A stretch of 64,000 nt of DNA, taken from positions 60,001 through 124,000 of the forward strand of contig RPFO01000392.1 in assembly GCA_009746045.1 (NCBI GenBank), read 5' to 3'. This stretch comes from Mesostigma viride (lineage: Eukaryota; Streptophyta; Mesostigmatophyceae; Mesostigmatales; Mesostigmataceae). The first letter of the stretch is position 1; every line of letters starts with the position of its first letter. A program made the translations under genes and the position numbers. Shown piece by piece: positions 44,460 through 64,000 of this stretch. Under the pieces are notes generated by a model. That model saw only the letters and a program-made list of their open reading frames with translations, ran no database searches and was not told where the DNA came from.

Positions 44460-44780
44460 GTCCTTTCACGGCGTTGGATCGCCATCCGTCCAGGCATAGT
44501 TGTCTCACTTCTTGTCAGGTCGGCCATAGCCGGCTCCAGTCGCCGTACGTTGTTGCTGCCCCAGGGTCATATTAAGTCGTTGTCCAGCGCGTACGAGGTC
44601 CCCACGAGCCGGTTGCGACGCTGGAGAAACAGCAGCTTGTCTGCCATGTACTCAAAGGTGAGCAGCAGCAGGCCAGGGCTGTCCAGCCTTACTTCGCGAG
44701 CGGGGAAGGCGGATAGTAGCCTCCAGCTACTGCAGGGCTCACCTATACTAGGCCCGCACTTTCAAAGAGCAGCTAGTAGA
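44460..44780 (-). mobile_element. LINE ORF1 C-terminal fragment (degenerate)
   Basis: The minus-strand sequence repeats the region encoding the DDDLTLAQQ- and RRRELWP-like ending and the CGCGCGGGG/CCCCGC spacer found at 30100 and 45790, with many changes. Confidence 0.5.
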
Positions 44781-45099
44781 GGACATGGGGGCCCTAGGCC
44801 TCTCCATGATTTGGAAAAAGATTATGGACGAGGCCAAGTGGGCTCAGGTCATAGAGGACAACGACCCCCCTCCAGTGGGGAAGCGCCCCGCGTGTTTGCA
44901 AACGCGGGAAGCATGCTCTAGATGGTGGGAGAGCGATCGCAGCAAATATGGTGGCCAGTGCTCACCACTAGACACTCCCGGCCAGTTAGGCTCGAAACAC
45001 ACGCCCTGATCGTCGAGCAAGCTGTTTCCGGCCCCACCGTCTAGGTCGGCATCTAGTCGCTCTACAGGTGAAGCCAGCCATAATTTCAATGCACAAGGC

Positions 45100-46076
45100 C
45101 CACTGCCTACACATTTCCATCACCATTCCGCCCCGAACTCCAGCATACCCTTCTCAATTCCCTCCTCAAGCGCTCCGACGGCGAGATCTGGGCTCCATCC
45201 ATCTCCGCCCCCACACTCCGTTACATCTTGACGGAAGCCTTCCAGCAGCACGTGACCCCCCTTGCTGCCGACATCTCAGCAATCGGCGGCACGCTGACTG
45301 CTGAACTTCCTCACATTTCCACCGCCGCCGCCTCCACCTCCACCGCCGTTTCCGCCTTCACTGCCGACATCAAAGCCCAGCTCCTCGACCTCGACCAACG
45401 CCTTCAAGCCACCGCCACCGCCCTTGAGAGCTTGCATGACACCGCCGGCCTCACCGCCCACGCGGTGCAGGAAATCGATTGCTGCCCAGCCGGCACCTGC
45501 TGGCCCGGCCAGTGATGTTCCCTCCACCTGGGCGGACTTGCTTAAGCATCATACCACCTCCACCACCTCCACCATCGCGGCACAACTCAAGCAACAAGCC
45601 CTCGAGGCCTCGACCTTCGCGAGGAGGCCGAGATCGACAAGCGCAGGGCTCCACAACGTCATCGTCAAGCACCTCGACCAGCCGGCAGGTGAGACCCCGA
45701 CGAGCCTTCTCACGGCACTTAAGCGCGACATTCTTGCCCCCATGCAACTCACTGGTGAGCTGCCGGACATGTCGGCTGTCCGCCTCCCCCGCGCGCGGGG
45801 TAAGGCTGGCCCGGCACCGGCCCGTGCTTCTCACCGGCCTTTAAGTCCATGGGGGACAAGCTGGCGTTCCTTAAATGCCGCAAGAAGCTCTCGGAGACTC
45901 GCTTCACGCTGGACGACGACTTGACCCTGGCCCAGCAACAGCGGCGACGCGAGCTATGGCCGACCTACCTTCAGCTCCGGCAGCGCGCAGGGGGGAAGCC
46001 GGTGTACTGGCGGGAGGGGGGCGGTCATCCACGTTGACCACAAGCCATGGCAGGCCCCCCCTGCCACCTCAGACTA
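45100..46076 (+). mobile_element. LINE ORF1 copy on the plus strand, frame-broken
   Basis: Frames give MTEAFQQHVTPLAADISAIG, LLDLDQRLQATATALESLHD, a TWADLLKHHTTSTTSTIAAQ block, and finally TLDDDLTLAQQQRRRELWPT with KPVYWREG. This is the same protein as at 29812-31208 but in at least three frames. The N-terminal head is missing. Confidence 0.7.
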
Positions 46077-48155
46077 GGGAACCTATACCAGTAGTGTAGA
46101 TTAGTCAGGCCTAGCCTAGCATGTGGCCCACGCGCATGTGCGCCCATAATGGCCCCCATGGATGATGCTTTCACTATTTAGCCGCACCCAGCCTACAATG
46201 GGACCTCCCATGGATGCTGCATTAAGAATTTAGCCCTGCTATGCCTATGCAGGGAGTTACTCTCTGTTGAGATGCCATGTGTACACCAGCTATAGCCTAG
46301 CCACATACCTTCCACCCCATATGTCATGCAGGCCTTCTACTAGGCCCTCTCCTCAAGCCCCCCCTGGGTGCCTGTGCTTGGTAAGGAGGCATGAACCATC
46401 ATGGCGGTGCAGGTGCACCTTGTTGTCCAAAAACCAAATGTCCTCATTTGAGGACATAGTCCTCGTTTGAGACGGGGGGGGTCAGGGGGGCGGTTTTGGC
46501 GCCAAAGTTGGTCCTGAGGATCCCTGGTGGGTTTTGGCGCGAAACTGGGATAGGTACTGAGCGCGCCAAGCCCCTGGGGTCGACAGGGGCCGACCGTACC
46601 TGGAAAATATGAGGCGAGGAAAAGTACCTACTACAGCAAGAACGTTGCAATGTAATCGAGTATATTTTGTCGAGTGACGGCTATGGGGTCGTTCCAGTTC
46701 TGAGGCTTGCCTGAACGTTATAGGCCATTATTTTGCCCCGAATGAAGACAGAACTTTAGATCATCATCTAGTCATTTCGAAGATGCTGCTTTTGACGTGC
46801 AGGTGCTTTGTATATGTCGAAAATATTGTTCATGAACGGATTTTGGCATCGTTGAAGAAAATCTGGAAGCTACGTAGATGGCATGATAGGTCAGTATGCA
46901 GTTCGGTTTTACAATTTCTTTTTCCGCCCAGTAGCTGTGGATATCGCGAGTATGGGTTATGGTACGCTTCTGGGTTAATGGGCGACCCGGGCAACAGAGG
47001 GACCTGGGCAGTTAGATGGGTCAAAGAGTCTCCATTTTTTCGTCGTGATATCGCAGTCACGCCTGGCAAAAACCACGGCGAGCGCGAGCCATATTTTACT
47101 TTTTCCGCAAGGCTGGGTGCTTCCCGGGCGTCACCGTCCTTTAATATATATTTCTTGAGCTGTCCCGCGCAGCTGGCGGCCTGGGCGCACGTCAAGAACA
47201 AGGTTCCGGATGTCATCCGCAACCGCATCGTTCTAAATAAGCGTGTCAAGAGTATCGTAGCTTATAACTCCCGCAGACTTAATGATTCCGGTTCTTTTCA
47301 ATGCCCAACGTCGTGGTTGTGATTACGCCTATGTCCGGGGAACTTAAAGGAAGTTTGCTGGGTAATGCTTTCTTTTCCCGTGGTGTCACTGAAAAGGTAA
47401 ACGGCCTTGCGTCGTCAAAACAGCAGCAAGTAGAAGTCACTGTGCTTAGTTGCAATGTGGTAGTTTGATTCAACACATATACTGCCTTGTTGCTGAAAAC
47501 TTTTTCAAGGCTTGCTGGGATGTTGCCCATATGTTTCTAACGCTTAACCTCATGTCCAAGTGAGCTAGACTGGCTTGGAAACTTGAGCTTGTCATGCTTA
47601 CATTGTGCTTGTATTGCTATGTGTGCCTCTTTGCAGTATCTGCTTCATATATAATTGAAGGCTTCAGCATCATTGTCGAGCACCGTGGTGGCAGCCAAGC
47701 CTCCAATAACGATCATGGACCTAACCTTGGCAAGTATTTGCTTCTTATTTCATTCTTTGGACTGAGCTAGCTTTGAGCTAGCTTTACACCTGCTATTTGG
47801 CCTGCACCATGGTCCCTGGCTGCCAGTTACATTTTGTGCCCCCCCCCGGCAGGCTGCAGGGTCTAGGATAGCGAGGGTGTAGTGTAGACATGTTGTGGGC
47901 ACCTTGGGTGCATTTTCAGGACCAGCCATGACCTGGCCCTGCCTTCTTTCTGGGCATATTGTTGACTTGAGTGCTTGTTGGTCACTCGCGTAGCGACCCC
48001 CCTGCATTCATAAATCGTAAACCATTATACAATGAGCATATTTCATGGATGTTAAGCATTGCTACTCTTGAACATATCATAAATGAACATGGTTCCATGC
48101 CGTACCCATGGATTTGTTGAAATGTGTGAGTTATTACAAATGGTATCCATGCCTA
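46077..48155. other. Long intergenic stretch, no gene supported
   Basis: The longest frame (46783-47322, plus) has no motif or splice context. A hairpin ATGTCCTCA-TT-TGAGGACAT lies at 46438-46457. Confidence 0.4.
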
Positions 48156-48181
48156 AAAATGTCCTCATATGAGGACATTTT
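48156..48181. repeat. 26-bp perfect palindrome
   Basis: AAAATGTCCTCAT followed by its exact reverse complement. The same core occurs at 46438-46457. Confidence 0.85.
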
Positions 48182-48356
48182 CTTGGTGATTAGACAATGT
48201 GCACCCAGAGCAGGTGATAGTTGTACATCCTCCACCTGCAGGTTGCATGTAGCCCTGATTGTATTACAAACCCATAGATGCCCCTTTCTCAGGGCTATGT
48301 GTTACATATTATGCTCCCAACGGAGCTATGATTTTAATTAATTAATTAATTAATCA

Positions 48357-48632
48357 CCATTCATAAATTCATCATCTTGAACGACTCGAACACGCGGACA
48401 AGATATCGGCAGGCTCGAGCTACCATGGTCCGGATTCTCCCGATTTCTGGCCTGCGCTGGTTGTCTCCTTGATAATTTCAATGCACAAGGCTACTACACA
48501 TGCATTTCCATCACCATTCATATATTCATCATCCTGAACGACTCAAACACGCGGACAAGATAACGGCAGGTCAAGCTACCATGGTCCGGATCCTCCCGAT
48601 TTCTGGCCGGCCTGCGCTGACCAGTTGTCTCA
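48357..48632 (+). repeat. Two copies of a ~150-bp dispersed repeat
   Basis: Each copy runs from an ATTCAT-type start through CACGCGGACAAGATA and CTACCATGGTCCGGAT to GATTTCTGGCC...GTTGTCTC. A third, inverted copy is at 49361-49510. Confidence 0.8.
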
Positions 48633-49360
48633 TTGATGCTAGACAAGAACATACCCTAGTAAGTAAGTAAGTACTTGCGTGTCATGCGCAAAGGCATGCC
48701 ACGGAGTACTATGCTAATCTCATTGAAAAAATAATTACACAAAAGTTTAAACAAATTTCGTCTGCATCATTCCCTGGCAGCACTAGATGGGGATGTAATC
48801 CTCATCCGAGCTGTCCTCTACTGCATGTAATGGCAGACGATCGGGCGGTAGTGTAGCGGCTACATCCTCAGGAGTCAGGGCCAATCAACCTCCACCTGCG
48901 GACTTCTACCCTGGCTGGCAACGGGCCGCGGGGCCGGCCCGCCGGCGGGGAGAAAACAGGAGCATACCCCTCAGGAAGGTGCTTATCGCAGATGGCAGCC
49001 CATTTCTCCTTGCCATTCATGCGGGCGCGGAGTACGGATAGTCCCAGAGGCCCTGCATATTCAAGCAGTTGTGTCACATAGGTCCGGGTCGCGCCGCGCC
49101 GGTGCCGGGCGCGCGCAAGTTTGCCAGTGGGTTGCGATGGGACAATTAGGGGACCCTGCCATAGGAGGAGGTGTCTACCTGGTTGGCCCGTCTTAATAAG
49201 CCCCCCGGCAGGGCCCACGTCGGTATTCACCTGGTCTGTGCGGGCAAGATGGCCGGCAAAGAGGAGGCGGCGGTGTCGGATGGTATGGGTGAAAAGGGGG
49301 AGCTCGCAGTAGAGCTCGGCCCGGGTGCGGCGTTCTTGGTATCACGGACGCCGAGGATAT
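48633..49360. other. Repeat-derived intergenic DNA
   Basis: The minus frame 49230-48868 has a phrase (AGPLGLSVLRARMNGKEKWA) resembling one on the plus strand near 44786 (MGALGLSMIWKKIMDEAKWA). This suggests another retrotransposon fragment; no gene is claimed. Confidence 0.35.
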
Positions 49361-49510
49361 AAAGGAGACAACCAGCAGGCCAGAAATCGGGACAATCCGG
49401 ACCATGGTAGCTCGAGCCTGCCGTTATCTTGTCCGCGTGTTCGAGTCGTTCAGGATGATGAAGATGAATGGTGATGGAAATGTATATTATAGCCTTGTGA
49501 ATTGAAATTA
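49361..49510 (-). repeat. Inverted copy of the ~150-bp dispersed repeat
   Basis: Reverse complement of the 48357-48632 units, starting AAAGGAGACAACCAGCAGGC and passing ATCCGGACCATGGTAG. Confidence 0.8.
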
Positions 49511-50084
49511 TGGCTGGCTTACGTGTAGAGCGACTAGATGACCTAGACGGTGGGGCCGGAAACAGCATGCTTGCATGATCAGGGCGTGTGTTTCGAGCCT
49601 AACTGGCCAGGAGTGTCTAGTGGTGAGCACCATTGCTGCGATCGCTCTCCCACCGTTTACGAGGAAATACCCGCAAATGGAAAACCACTGAAAAGGTCTA
49701 GCTAGTCAGTCATCACATTAGCCATGCCATGATTCCAAACGGTGCAATGATTCCAAACGTCCAAGAACTGCACACGGTGCAAAGGCAAAAAGCCGGAGGA
49801 CAGCACTTTCAAATGTGCGGCGGGAACCAAAAGCCCGTGTATGCCAGAAAACATCGTGTTGCTGTAGCGACGCGACGATGTGGACAACGAACCCAGTGCC
49901 AAGCTCTTGCCGAGGATATGACGGAGCATTCTAGTGACGGTGCCATTGAAGCTGCTGGCTCAGCGCATGGTCCAGGGTCCACACCTTGCAGCGCCAAGAG
50001 ATTCAGAGTAGGATTGTTTTGTATGGATAGATTAGACCGGTAAGATTGCGTCTATACCCATCCATTCATCCATATTCTCGTGAC

Positions 50085-50192
50085 TCCCCAACGGGGGCAC
50101 GAGTCTAATTAGTTAATTAATTAAAATATTCTCGTGACTCCCCAACCGGAGCACGATTTTTATTTATTAATTAATTTATATATATTTTTTTC
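50085..50192. repeat. Two inverted CTCGTGCTCC-type repeat ends with TTAA tracts
   Basis: CGTGACTCCCCAACGGGGGC and CGTGACTCCCCAACCGGAGC, each followed by TTAATTAA runs. Same family as 28544, 44023, 51720 and 51814. Confidence 0.75.
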
Positions 50193-50448
50193 ATTCATTC
50201 ATTCATTCATTCATTCATTCATTCATTCATTCATTCATTCATTCATTCATTCATTCATTCATGAAGATTCATTCATTCATTCATTCATTCATTCATTCAT
50301 TCATTCATTCATTCATTCATTCATTCATTCATTCATTCATTCATTCATTCATTCATTCATTCATTCATTCATTCATTCATTCATTCATTCATTCATTCAT
50401 TCATTCATTCATTCATTCATTCATTCATTCATTCATTCATTCATTCAT
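50193..50448. repeat. (ATTC)n microsatellite
   Basis: Nearly pure ATTC repeat with one interruption at about 50262-50270. Confidence 0.95.
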
Positions 50449-50592
50449 CCATCGGGGTCAGATATACCACAGATGACAGCTGTGTAAAATTCAAGATATA
50501 ATGCTCGATCCGTGCATTTACTGTGACGAGACTCCCCTTGACGGGAGCACGAGTTTAATTAATTAATTAACTAATTAATTCATTTTAATTAA

Positions 50593-51345
50593 TTGGGCTC
50601 ACCTACGAGGGCCATGGGGGCAAGAATTTTGTTATCAAACGCCTTGGCAAGCTTCTCGGAGTTCTCACCTAGCAGAGCTCTGGTTGAAGTGCTTGACGAT
50701 GACCGTCAAGGAACGGTTACGGCTGAGCCTGTCGAGCTCGGCCTCCTAGCTCGCGGAGGCCGATCGAGCGCCTGTTGCTTGAGCACGGCGATGGCGGTGG
50801 TGGTGGAGGTGGTGTGGTTCAGCAGCATGGCGGTCCAGGTCGGCGGCCGGGCGGTGCATCGCCGGCTGGGCCAGCAGGGGCTGGCCTGGCGGGCGGCGGC
50901 AATGTCCTTCACCGACTGGGCAGTGAGGCCTGCGGCCGGCCGGTGTTTTGGAGGCACTCGATGGCCATGGCGTTGTCCTTGAGGCGCTTGTCAATGCGAT
51001 CGAGGAGCTGGGTGGTGATGCATGGCGTCGGTGACCACGGTACGTGGTGGATGTGGCTTTGGAGGTGCATGGAGGCGAGGAGGGTGGAGGTGGCGGCACC
51101 TGGCGGTGGTGGAGAGAAGGGGGAGCTCGGCAGACAGCGTGCTGCCCATGCCGCCGCCATGCACATCAGCAGGGAGGGGCCGGGTCATGTTCTGATCCTC
51201 AGCAGGGAGCAGTCCAATGTGGCTTCGGTCATGGCGGTGGTGGTGGTGGGGTGGTTACTGCAGGGGGGAGCCCAGAGCTCCGCGGTGGTGCGCTGGATGC
51301 AATTAAGGGAGAGGAGGGCCACCTTCAGATCTGCGGCCGATCGAT
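50593..51345 (-). mobile_element. Degenerate LINE ORF1 copy
   Basis: Minus frames contain LDRIDKRLKDNAMAIECLQN and a WTAMLLNHTTSTTTAIAVLK block, diverged copies of the coiled region at 30350-30540, with frequent frame changes. Confidence 0.65.
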
Positions 51346-51719
51346 CTGAAGGTGGGGGCGAGTGTAATCATGCAGGCTTTCAGCCAAAGCAAAGGAGAGC
51401 CCTCCAGGCTCCCGGAGGCTGCCATGTCTCGGGGGTCGACGGGTTCGCATTGTGGAATTAGAAGTGAGGCCTCCGACCCACGCATAGAACACGTGCGCCA
51501 GACGTTCTCGCATGGGGGCTGTTGAAAATATTACCTAGGGCTGGCTGATATTAAAGGTCGTCCCAGCTCGGGTCTGCGGGGCGACTGCGTTTGGGCTCAG
51601 CTAGGCGATGCCGATGGCGGGGCCGCAGGATGAGCCAAGTAAGCCACTAGTTAGAAGGCTTGGTTAGTGGCACTGCTTCCTTCTAGGCCAGGCTGGGGCA
51701 TAGCTGCAGGCATAATTAA

Positions 51720-51920
51720 ACTCGTGCTCCCGTTGGGGAGTCATGGAGCATTAACCCTGATGGATGGATTAATTAATTAATTAATTAATTAATTAATTAA
51801 TTAATTAATTAGACTCGTGCTCCCGTTGGGAGGTCACGGAGCATTAACCCGGATGGATGGATGGGTGGGTGCAAACAGTCCTACCGGTCTAAGCTATCTA
51901 CATAAGCTACCTATACGACA
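51720..51920. repeat. Two CTCGTGCTCCCGTTGGGGAG ends with (TTAA)n
   Basis: Copies at 51721 and 51814 are separated by a pure TTAA run. The second is followed by GGATGGATGGATGGGTGGGT and CCTACCGGTCTAAG. Confidence 0.8.
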
Positions 51921-52175
51921 TGATGGATGGATGGATGGATGGATGGATGGATGGATGGATGGATGGATGGATGGATGGATGGATGGATGGATGGATGGAT
52001 GGATGGATGGATGGATGGATGGATGGATGGATGGATGGATGGATGGATGGATGGATGGATGGATGGATGGATGGATGGATGGATGGATGGATGGATGGAT
52101 GGATGGATGGATGGATGGATGGATGGATGGATGGATGGATGGATGGATGGATGGATGGATGGATGGATGGATGGA
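51921..52175. repeat. (GGAT)n microsatellite
   Basis: Pure GGAT repeat of about 255 bases joined to the repeat end on its left and flanked again by CCTACCGGTCTAATC on its right. Confidence 0.95.
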
Positions 52176-52259
52176 TTCATGGGTACACACAATCCTACCG
52201 GTCTAATCTAGATCTACATCAACAAGCCAACTCTATCAAGGAGACAACTCTACATCTAC

Positions 52260-52335
52260 TGTCTGCAGGAATAGCGTCAGGGCTCATCGCAGCCGCCAGG
52301 CTGCGCTGCGTCCAGGTGCGTTTGCTCGCCATAAT
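52260..52335 (-). mobile_element. LINE ORF1 N-terminal remnant
   Basis: Encodes [19 protein letters not shown], clearly the same start as at 33547. Upstream sequence (GGAATAGCTCCGGGAAAATA) also matches 33550-33585, so both copies include part of the 5' leader. Confidence 0.6.
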
Positions 52336-53769
52336 ATTGCGGAATAGCTCCGGGAAAATATAAATCATCGTGTGCGTCTTAGAAAGACAAAGCGGTTGTG
52401 ATAGTCGCGGCAAAATTTGGTGACCAACTAACGTGAAAGTTATGGGCGCCCCCATCAGCCTATGGCTATCTCATGGCTCGTGGCTTCCTGGAATCAAGTC
52501 ATGCATATTGAAATATGATGTGAGACAACTATGATCAAAGGACGACAAACACTTGGCTTGCCCATGGATACCCATTCATGCCTGCATGCAGCCTGCCTTG
52601 TTCGCATCGCAAATAAAAATCCTTGATTATACAAGTTCACATGGTCTCTGCCCATTATTAAGTGAGACAACCATTACACTCGCGCCCGTCCTTCATTTAA
52701 AGAATCGTGCTTGAAGGGCCTGGGTTGCTGACCGGGGAGGGTTCTGCTTGAGGAGCATTCCAGCCAGCTCCCAGCCGGCCCCATCTGGATGACAGCACGC
52801 ATGCGGGCAGTGGGCGTAATCAGAGCAAACGAGGACATGCATTCATGGTTACTGTAAAGCCAGCCAGTTTGCTAGCTTGGTGGGAGTGGTAGTGCCTTCT
52901 CATAAACCGATTGCTTTCCAAAGGCATCTCTCAGGATTCAGCCATCCACTACGCATCCACTCAGACGTGGAAAATCATATCCAGGCGGCAAGTGGCGGGC
53001 CGGAACAAGTGCTCTGGTTTGCGTGCTTTGCATTTGATGGCATCTGTCTGAGTAATTGGAATCCGACCAGGCTCAAAATGCATTGCTGGTGTCTCATGGA
53101 TACGATGCAGGTCTGCCACACAATTCAGTACTGCTTGAGCCCAGATACCCTGGCATAATGCTCAGGGTGCTCTGCCATGGCCCCACTGATGTCTGCAGCT
53201 CACTTGGGCGCACGGCCGCTATTGTGGCTCACCACGACTGGCGCTTGGCAGCACAACGAACTTTGAAACGCACTAGCCATCCCCCCCTCATGGCGAAACC
53301 CTCTACCCGATACCGTGATGAGCAAGACAGGACAGAGATACCAGACAGGCGCGGGAAGACAGCAGCAGCAGAAGGGGTGGCCATCATGCCACCTGCAATA
53401 AAGAGCAGCAGGACATTATACCGATCAACCAGGTTTCATGCATGCGCTGTTTGTTTCATGTAAACTTCCCCAGGTACCACAATACCTGTCCATGTGTGGC
53501 AAACAAGTTTGAAAAACAAACAAGAGCGATTTGGTTTGGAATGCGAGTGTGGTTCCATTCCAAACCTCTGGGCGTGAGGAGTACTAGGTACCAAAGGGAG
53601 CCAAGTCCATGCCAGGTGTGTTTCCACACGGCGAACTAACGATCCCGCCCCTCGCCCCGGGAGGTCACCTGTGCGACAAGGGTCCCAGGGAGAAAGGTTC
53701 GCCCTCGCAAAGCCCAGGGGGCCTGGCAGGAGTCTTCCCGTCAAGCACCACCTAGTATCAGGTACTCAC
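52336..53769. other. Region 3' of the last kinase exon found; no gene supported
   Basis: The exon ending at 53770 has a proper donor, so further kinase exons must exist to the left, but none could be placed with confidence here. Confidence 0.4.
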
Positions 53770-63254
<9,485 letters not shown>

Positions 63255-64000
63255 CTGTGGGGGCGTGTCAGGCAGGGGTATGGGCAGCAAGTCAGGTATT
63301 GGCAAGAGAGGCAGGGGCGACTCCATTGGCAAGCAGTGTTCAGTTGGTCTGAAATATTCGGGGGATGATTCGGACTATTCGGTATCCAGGCCGTCCGGCC
63401 GAACAGCTACGAAGTACCCTATTCGGACCGAATGTTAAGGTACCGGGCGCGCCGCGCCTGGGCCGGCCGGCCGGACCAAGCGACGTGCGAATCGGCAGGG
63501 CAAGGCCAACACGAGCTATTGCCACGTGTCGGCATGCACACGGCCTACACGCCAACAATCCGTGCCAGCCGCAGTGTGTGCGTTCATTTACCGCCATTTT
63601 TGCCTGCTTTACGAGCGTGGTGTCGGGCTTATCTGCCAGCAAAGTGCGTAGCAACGTTCCTCTTGCCTGGCAGACGATAGGTGACTGGATGCTTAGAGCC
63701 ACGCACAAATAAGGTTAGAAAGCCCTTTTGCAACCCAGCCTTTGTGCGGGCTGCGGCCGCAATACATGCTAACTGTCGGGACAGGGAATTCCTCTTCGGT
63801 AGGAATAGCTGCTCCCTTTGCTGGCAAAAGGTATTGTTCTTTGGACAAGGACTTCTCGGGATAGAAACAATCTCTCCGCAGTCTTTATCACCACCATGGG
63901 CAAGAAGAGGGCTAGAAATGGCAAGGGTAGGGCCGCTGCAAGGCCGGTCGAGCGTGTCTGTTCGTTCAGCTCATCCAGCTCGATAAAGTGCGTGCTGCGC
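63255..64000. other. Presumed upstream intron of the kinase
   Basis: The exon beginning at 63254 needs an upstream partner. The last bases read on the minus strand as STHFIELDELNEQTRSTG and could be coding, but no splice site confirms it. Confidence 0.3.

Noticed and set aside
46783-47322. 179-aa plus-strand frame
   Set aside because: No motif, no splice context, and a comparable frame on the other strand.
51927-52190. MDGW/IHPS repeat proteins
   Set aside because: Pure GGAT microsatellite read in six frames.

Overview
The window is nuclear DNA of a green alga, probably a chlamydomonadalean or volvocine chlorophyte, carrying a decaying endogenous virus. The host call rests on three intron-rich genes spliced with GT-AG introns: an STN7/Stt7-type thylakoid kinase, a DUF2237 protein and a protein with a plastid-like N-terminus. 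Large satellite arrays inside introns, non-LTR retrotransposon debris and a TTTTAGGG/TTTAGGG telomere-like patch fit the same picture.

Region 1 (1-5908 and 17163 to about 27.6 kb) is an endogenous double-jelly-roll virus of the Polinton-like/adinto-like kind (Preplasmiviricota by gene content; the family is inferred). A leftward block encodes a herpes-pox-type primase fused to an OBP-like SF2 helicase, a tyrosine recombinase, an AT-hook protein, an A32/FtsK-type packaging ATPase and a small charged protein. A rightward block, starting from a 24-bp bidirectional gap, encodes a 1103-aa candidate fibre, a basic C2H2 protein, a penton-like minor capsid protein, a small Ala/Gly/Lys-rich protein, the major capsid protein, a 56-aa protein, an Ig-repeat plus LamG adhesin, and two unidentified proteins. 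The capsid gene has two frameshifts, the adhesin several and the primase-helicase one, so the virus copy looks dead although the recombinase and ATPase are open.

Region 2 (5909-17162) is an 11.25-kb DNA transposon inside one of the viral genes. It has about 28-bp terminal inverted repeats and a 5-bp target duplication (CTCTG). It carries two divergent genes: a polyQ/FPQQQQQ zinc-binding-like protein and a very large transposase-like protein with a coding minisatellite. Subtracting the element and one CTCTG restores the viral frame exactly.

Region 3 (27.8-34.6 kb) has four hairpin repeats, a telomere-like patch and broken LINE copies (ORF1 on the minus strand, reverse transcriptase on the plus strand).

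Region 4 (34.6-64 kb) holds the three host genes: a 405-aa putative plastid protein (minus), a 208-aa DUF2237 protein (plus) and the kinase (minus, running off the window at its 5' end and probably incomplete at its 3' end). Between and inside them lie more LINE ORF1 fragments, a 1.7-kb inverted-repeat transposon with a second element nested in one of its inverted repeats, dispersed short repeats, and many micro- and minisatellites.
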